Of a stretch of DNA of 64,000 nt, positions 62,501-64,000 are shown one piece after another. Under the pieces are notes generated by a model that saw nothing but the letters and a program-made list of their open reading frames with translations, was not told where the DNA came from and ran no database searches. Position 1 is the stretch's first letter, and every line of letters begins with the position of its first letter. This stretch comes from Geobacteraceae bacterium (lineage in GTDB: Bacteria > Desulfobacterota > Desulfuromonadia > Geobacterales > Geobacteraceae), in NCBI GenBank assembly GCA_009773645.1, contig WSYB01000015.1, positions 23,130-87,129 of the forward strand, read 5' to 3'. A program made the position numbers and the translations under genes.

Positions 62501-63445
62501 TACTCTCCCCTTGGTGTCGTAAGTGTCCACGTAGGCCCCATCCCCTTCGTCGATAGAGGTCAACAAGTGCTTGTTGTTCGGGTCGGTGTAGCCGTAGGAT
62601 GATACCAGCATGGGGGTGGTGGCGCCGGTCAGGTTGCCGATGGCGTCAAAGCTGTAGGTGACGGTCCTCCCCAGGCTGTCGGAGAGGCCGATGAGCCTGC
62701 CGGTGGTGATGTTGTACTGGAATGCCGCCCATTTGCCGGTGGAAGTGCCGGCGGGGTCTTTTTCTTCGATCAGGCTCAGGCGGTAGTCATGGGCGACCAC
62801 GAGCGGTGTGCTCTGGTCGATGTTCCACGGCAGGAGCCCCACCAGGGAGGATTTGGTGGCGGCTTCGTAGCTGAGAACCAGGGAGCTGCCATTGGCGTTG
62901 GTGATGCTGACGAGGCGGCCGTTTACGTCGTAGAGTTCCCTGGCGCCGTCCTTTTCGGTGTAAGTGTGGGTGCCGTCGGAATTCACCATCAGGATGCCGG
63001 TTTCGCCCACCGGGGTGGCGAAGCCTTGTCCGGAAGGGGTAAAGCGCCTCTTCCAGCCGGTTTCCTTGCGGATGACGACGGAGCCGTCGGGATAGGTATA
63101 AAGGCGCTTGTCGTAGTTCAAGGCCCAGCCGTAGCCCATTGGGCTGTCGTAGCCCGATTTGCTGTTGTAGCGGCGCTCGATGCTTATGGGAAAGAGGTTG
63201 CCCAAGGTGAGATCGGTGCGCTTGAAGGTTTCCGATCCGGAAACGAGACTGACGGGTTTGCCTGCAAATCCCGGGTTGACACCGCTTCCGCTTTCACTTC
63301 CACCGACACTGAGAGCCAGAATCTCCGCCTCACTGAAATCAGCGTTATCCGCTTGCCCGTAAGTATTGGCCGGAAATACCGCAATGGATACAACAAATAA
63401 GAGGCCCAAGGACATTCTCAAGGAATAGTTCAACCATCGATTCAT
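59561..63445 (-). CDS. Full-length Rhs/YD-repeat polymorphic toxin
   Basis: 1294 residues from the Met at 63445 with AGGAGGG upstream. Signal peptide about 8-30; a DUF6531-type segment (GKPVSLVSGSETFKRTDLTL); long RHS/YD repeat region (YDSLGNRIS, YDALNRLT and many others) forming a shell; Rhs core box IGRYIEADPIGIKRG; and after DPEGL a variable Cys-rich tip of about 85 residues that I do not recognise (CVYRPINKC, CNKNASCPS, CWCEEW). Secreted contact-dependent toxin or cell-surface protein. Followed by its presumed immunity gene. Confidence 0.9.
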   Translation of the reverse strand: MNRWLNYSLRMSLGLLFVVSIAVFPANTYGQADNADFSEAEILALSVGGSESGSGVNPGFAGKPVSLVSGSETFKRTDLTLGNLFPISIERRYNSKSGYDSPMGYGWALNYDKRLYTYPDGSVVIRKETGWKRRFTPSGQGFATPVGETGILMVNSDGTHTYTEKDGARELYDVNGRLVSITNANGSSLVLSYEAATKSSLVGLLPWNIDQSTPLVVAHDYRLSLIEEKDPAGTSTGKWAAFQYNITTGRLIGLSDSLGRTVTYSFDAIGNLTGATTPMLVSSYGYTDPNNKHLLTSIDEGDGAYVDTYDTKGRVIRQTHGTGVIDIEYTVPAQKTKVTTTIKDSAGTLLNTNIRTVEFDSQGQPIKVTDTFGNETRYTRDARMNITREEHWENTGTVATPNLVLKTATNFTYDDKGNMLTKTEAAGTPIEKTTTNTYHPQFSKVLTETVKSVVDPNQNKVTTNAYDPKGNLTSTTETGLLGTGTPYGYTTTYEYDSNGRITKIDGPRTDVQDVATFTYDASGNRLTKTEPLIGTTTYGNYNSLGNPGTVTDPNGNTTIYTYDNVGRVLTIKAPGDTAVTEYAYTGGGCTSCGGATSRIDHIILPEGNRIDYGYDANGKQIKISDSLNNSINYSYDSEGNRLKEEIKDPSGALQKTVSYQYDSLNRLTKSLNPDSTYTQNSYDSLGNRISVKDPKGNSTTHAYDPLNRLSATLQPGNISTSFGYDTNNNQTSVSDANNNATSYSHDDKGRLYRTVSPDTGTTTYSYDPAGNLITKTDAKGITITYTYDALNRLTRITYPSDPAITCTYDTCPNGKGRLCAVADQSGSTNYEYTNKGQIAKKTRTIDGIAYVIQYSFDMNGNTRTTTYPSGRVITSNYSNDKVNSVLNNAANLASNISYKPYGGMSSITYGNGIVGSISYDNQYRVASITAGAVMNLGYADDANDNITGVTNSLDATKNKTFTYDALDRLTGGTGSWGTLAWTYDGVGNRLTEGSNSYIYAPNTDRLTSVGGKSFGYDNNGNIIAEDTRQYIYSQNQRLIQVADGAMSSAYTYNGNGQRVKKVVNSVTTIFHYSLGQLIAESNSVGAITAEYVYLNGQPLAKIEGTNIYYYHNDHLGTPQKMTDNTGAVVWSAEYKPFGEAIIDLSSTTMNNLRFPGQYFDEETGLNYNYFRNYNPMIGRYIEADPIGIKRGENHLFVYVQNNPINWIDPEGLARSRPNKPAKPGNSKPKGALDNLGEIPGFNLGDPDCVYRPINKCVKINCNKNASCPSKGPWFVKDIGTDCWCEEWKTVMECR

Positions 63446-63527
63446 AAAAACCCTCCTGAAGCAAGTCAATATCGTATCGCAATTCATAATTTGAACGTTC
63501 AGTCAAAAAACAATTCGTTTATCTCTC

Positions 63528-64000
63528 TCAGTATTTCCCATCCCCGCCACCCCCGAACCCACCGCCACCACCAGAACCGCCGCCGAAACCGCTGCCGCCA
63601 CTGCCGGAATCACAGCACATATCCCCGCAACAAGGGTTGCCACAGCAAGGGTCTGGATTGCCGCAGCAAGGCGTAGGCGGGCAGCAGGGGTCGGTTGGGT
63701 CGGAGCAATTATTCATGTAACAGGCAGTACCAATATTGTATGTCTTTTGATTTGTGCAAACATAATATTGACCATCCGGACGGGGATAATAGGAGAAACC
63801 AAGTACAATATTAGGAACAACCTCAAAAGAACAACCGCATATATCAATACCATTACGGCTTGCAATAAAACTTTGTACGAAGTCAATAGCCTCTTCTTTT
63901 GTATCGCAAGTCATGCTACAAATATAACCGCCTGACCAGCACATTGCGTTTGTATCTACAGGAAGAATGCTCAAAAGCATTACCACTACAAATACATATC
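63528..64000 (-). CDS. Cys/Gly-rich secreted protein, 5' end beyond the window
   Basis: At least 152 residues, frame open to the right edge, so the true start and full signal peptide lie outside. VVVMLLSILPVDTNAM is the end of a signal sequence. The mature part has a Cys-containing domain (YICSMTCDTKEEAIDFVQSF), then DPCCPPTPCCGNPDPCCGNP-type Cys pairs, and a Gly/Ser tail ending GGGGDGKY. Lies 82 nt upstream of the Rhs gene. No family recognised; may be a surface or metal-binding protein. Confidence 0.65.
   Translation of the reverse strand, partial: YVFVVVMLLSILPVDTNAMCWSGGYICSMTCDTKEEAIDFVQSFIASRNGIDICGCSFEVVPNIVLGFSYYPRPDGQYYVCTNQKTYNIGTACYMNNCSDPTDPCCPPTPCCGNPDPCCGNPCCGDMCCDSGSGGSGFGGGSGGGGGFGGGGDGKY

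Noticed and set aside
1-64000. CRISPR arrays, tRNA, rRNA, complete insertion sequences, prophage
   Set aside because: No regularly spaced repeats, cloverleaf sequences, ribosomal sequence, transposase or phage structural genes were seen.

Overview
The window looks like chromosomal DNA of a Geobacter-type bacterium (Geobacteraceae or a close relative). The evidence is the density of multiheme c-type cytochromes, an ImcH-like seven-heme quinol oxidase, a dodecaheme protein built from c7-type repeats, a periplasmic membrane-bound NiFe hydrogenase, GTP-dependent PEP carboxykinase, several sigma-54 activators and c-di-GMP/PilZ elements. No rRNA, tRNA, CRISPR or intact insertion sequence was seen.

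Layout. (1) 1-11.9 kb, minus strand: a fatty-acid/polyketide-like cluster with dehydratase, a ketosynthase pair (one complete, one lacking both catalytic histidines), ketoreductase, thioesterase, malonyltransferase-like protein, ACP, LpxL-like acyltransferase, three radical SAM enzymes, a glycosyltransferase and a polysaccharide deacetylase. It resembles aryl-polyene and ladderane-type clusters and probably continues left of the window. (2) 12-30.4 kb: a respiratory and regulatory block. A heme-c sensor kinase faces an NtrC-type regulator. Two divergent operons each begin with small membrane protein - receiver - small membrane protein and run into a multiheme cytochrome/quinone complex. A sigma-54 activator and a hybrid kinase lie between them. 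Both operons have sigma-54-like promoters. A kinase-less copy of the heme sensor closes the right-hand operon.

(3) 30.4-34.1 kb: a TPP riboswitch with terminator, thiS-thiG-thiE, a YhcC-like radical SAM gene and a fumarylacetoacetase-family gene. (4) 34.1-41.6 kb: small accessory genes, including a 48-codon zinc-ribbon gene with an in-frame UGA followed by a bSECIS-like hairpin (possible selenoprotein), a PIN/antitoxin pair, a gene remnant, lipoproteins, the TIGR03915/TIGR03916-type DNA repair pair and a PilZ protein. (5) 41.6-45.7 kb: NiFe hydrogenase operon with an unusual Asn at a proximal-cluster ligand position. (6) 45.9-49.6 kb: pckG, rubredoxin, a zinc ribbon and a class V aminotransferase. 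(7) 49.7-54.7 kb: a four-heme/FeS/NrfD operon divergent from an imcH-like gene, then a cupredoxin lipoprotein. (8) 54.8-57.2 kb: ABC-F ATPase and a VapBC-like pair. (9) 57.2-64 kb: an Rhs polymorphic-toxin locus with a full Rhs protein, an orphan Rhs tip carrying a phospholipase A2 motif, two AT-rich putative immunity genes, and a Cys/Gly-rich secreted protein cut by the right edge.

How it works together: the cytochrome, FeS and NrfD-like sets should pass electrons from menaquinol or hydrogen to periplasmic carriers. The heme sensors and sigma-54 regulators probably match these routes to the available acceptor. Function calls are by reading motifs in the translated sequence; no database search was run.
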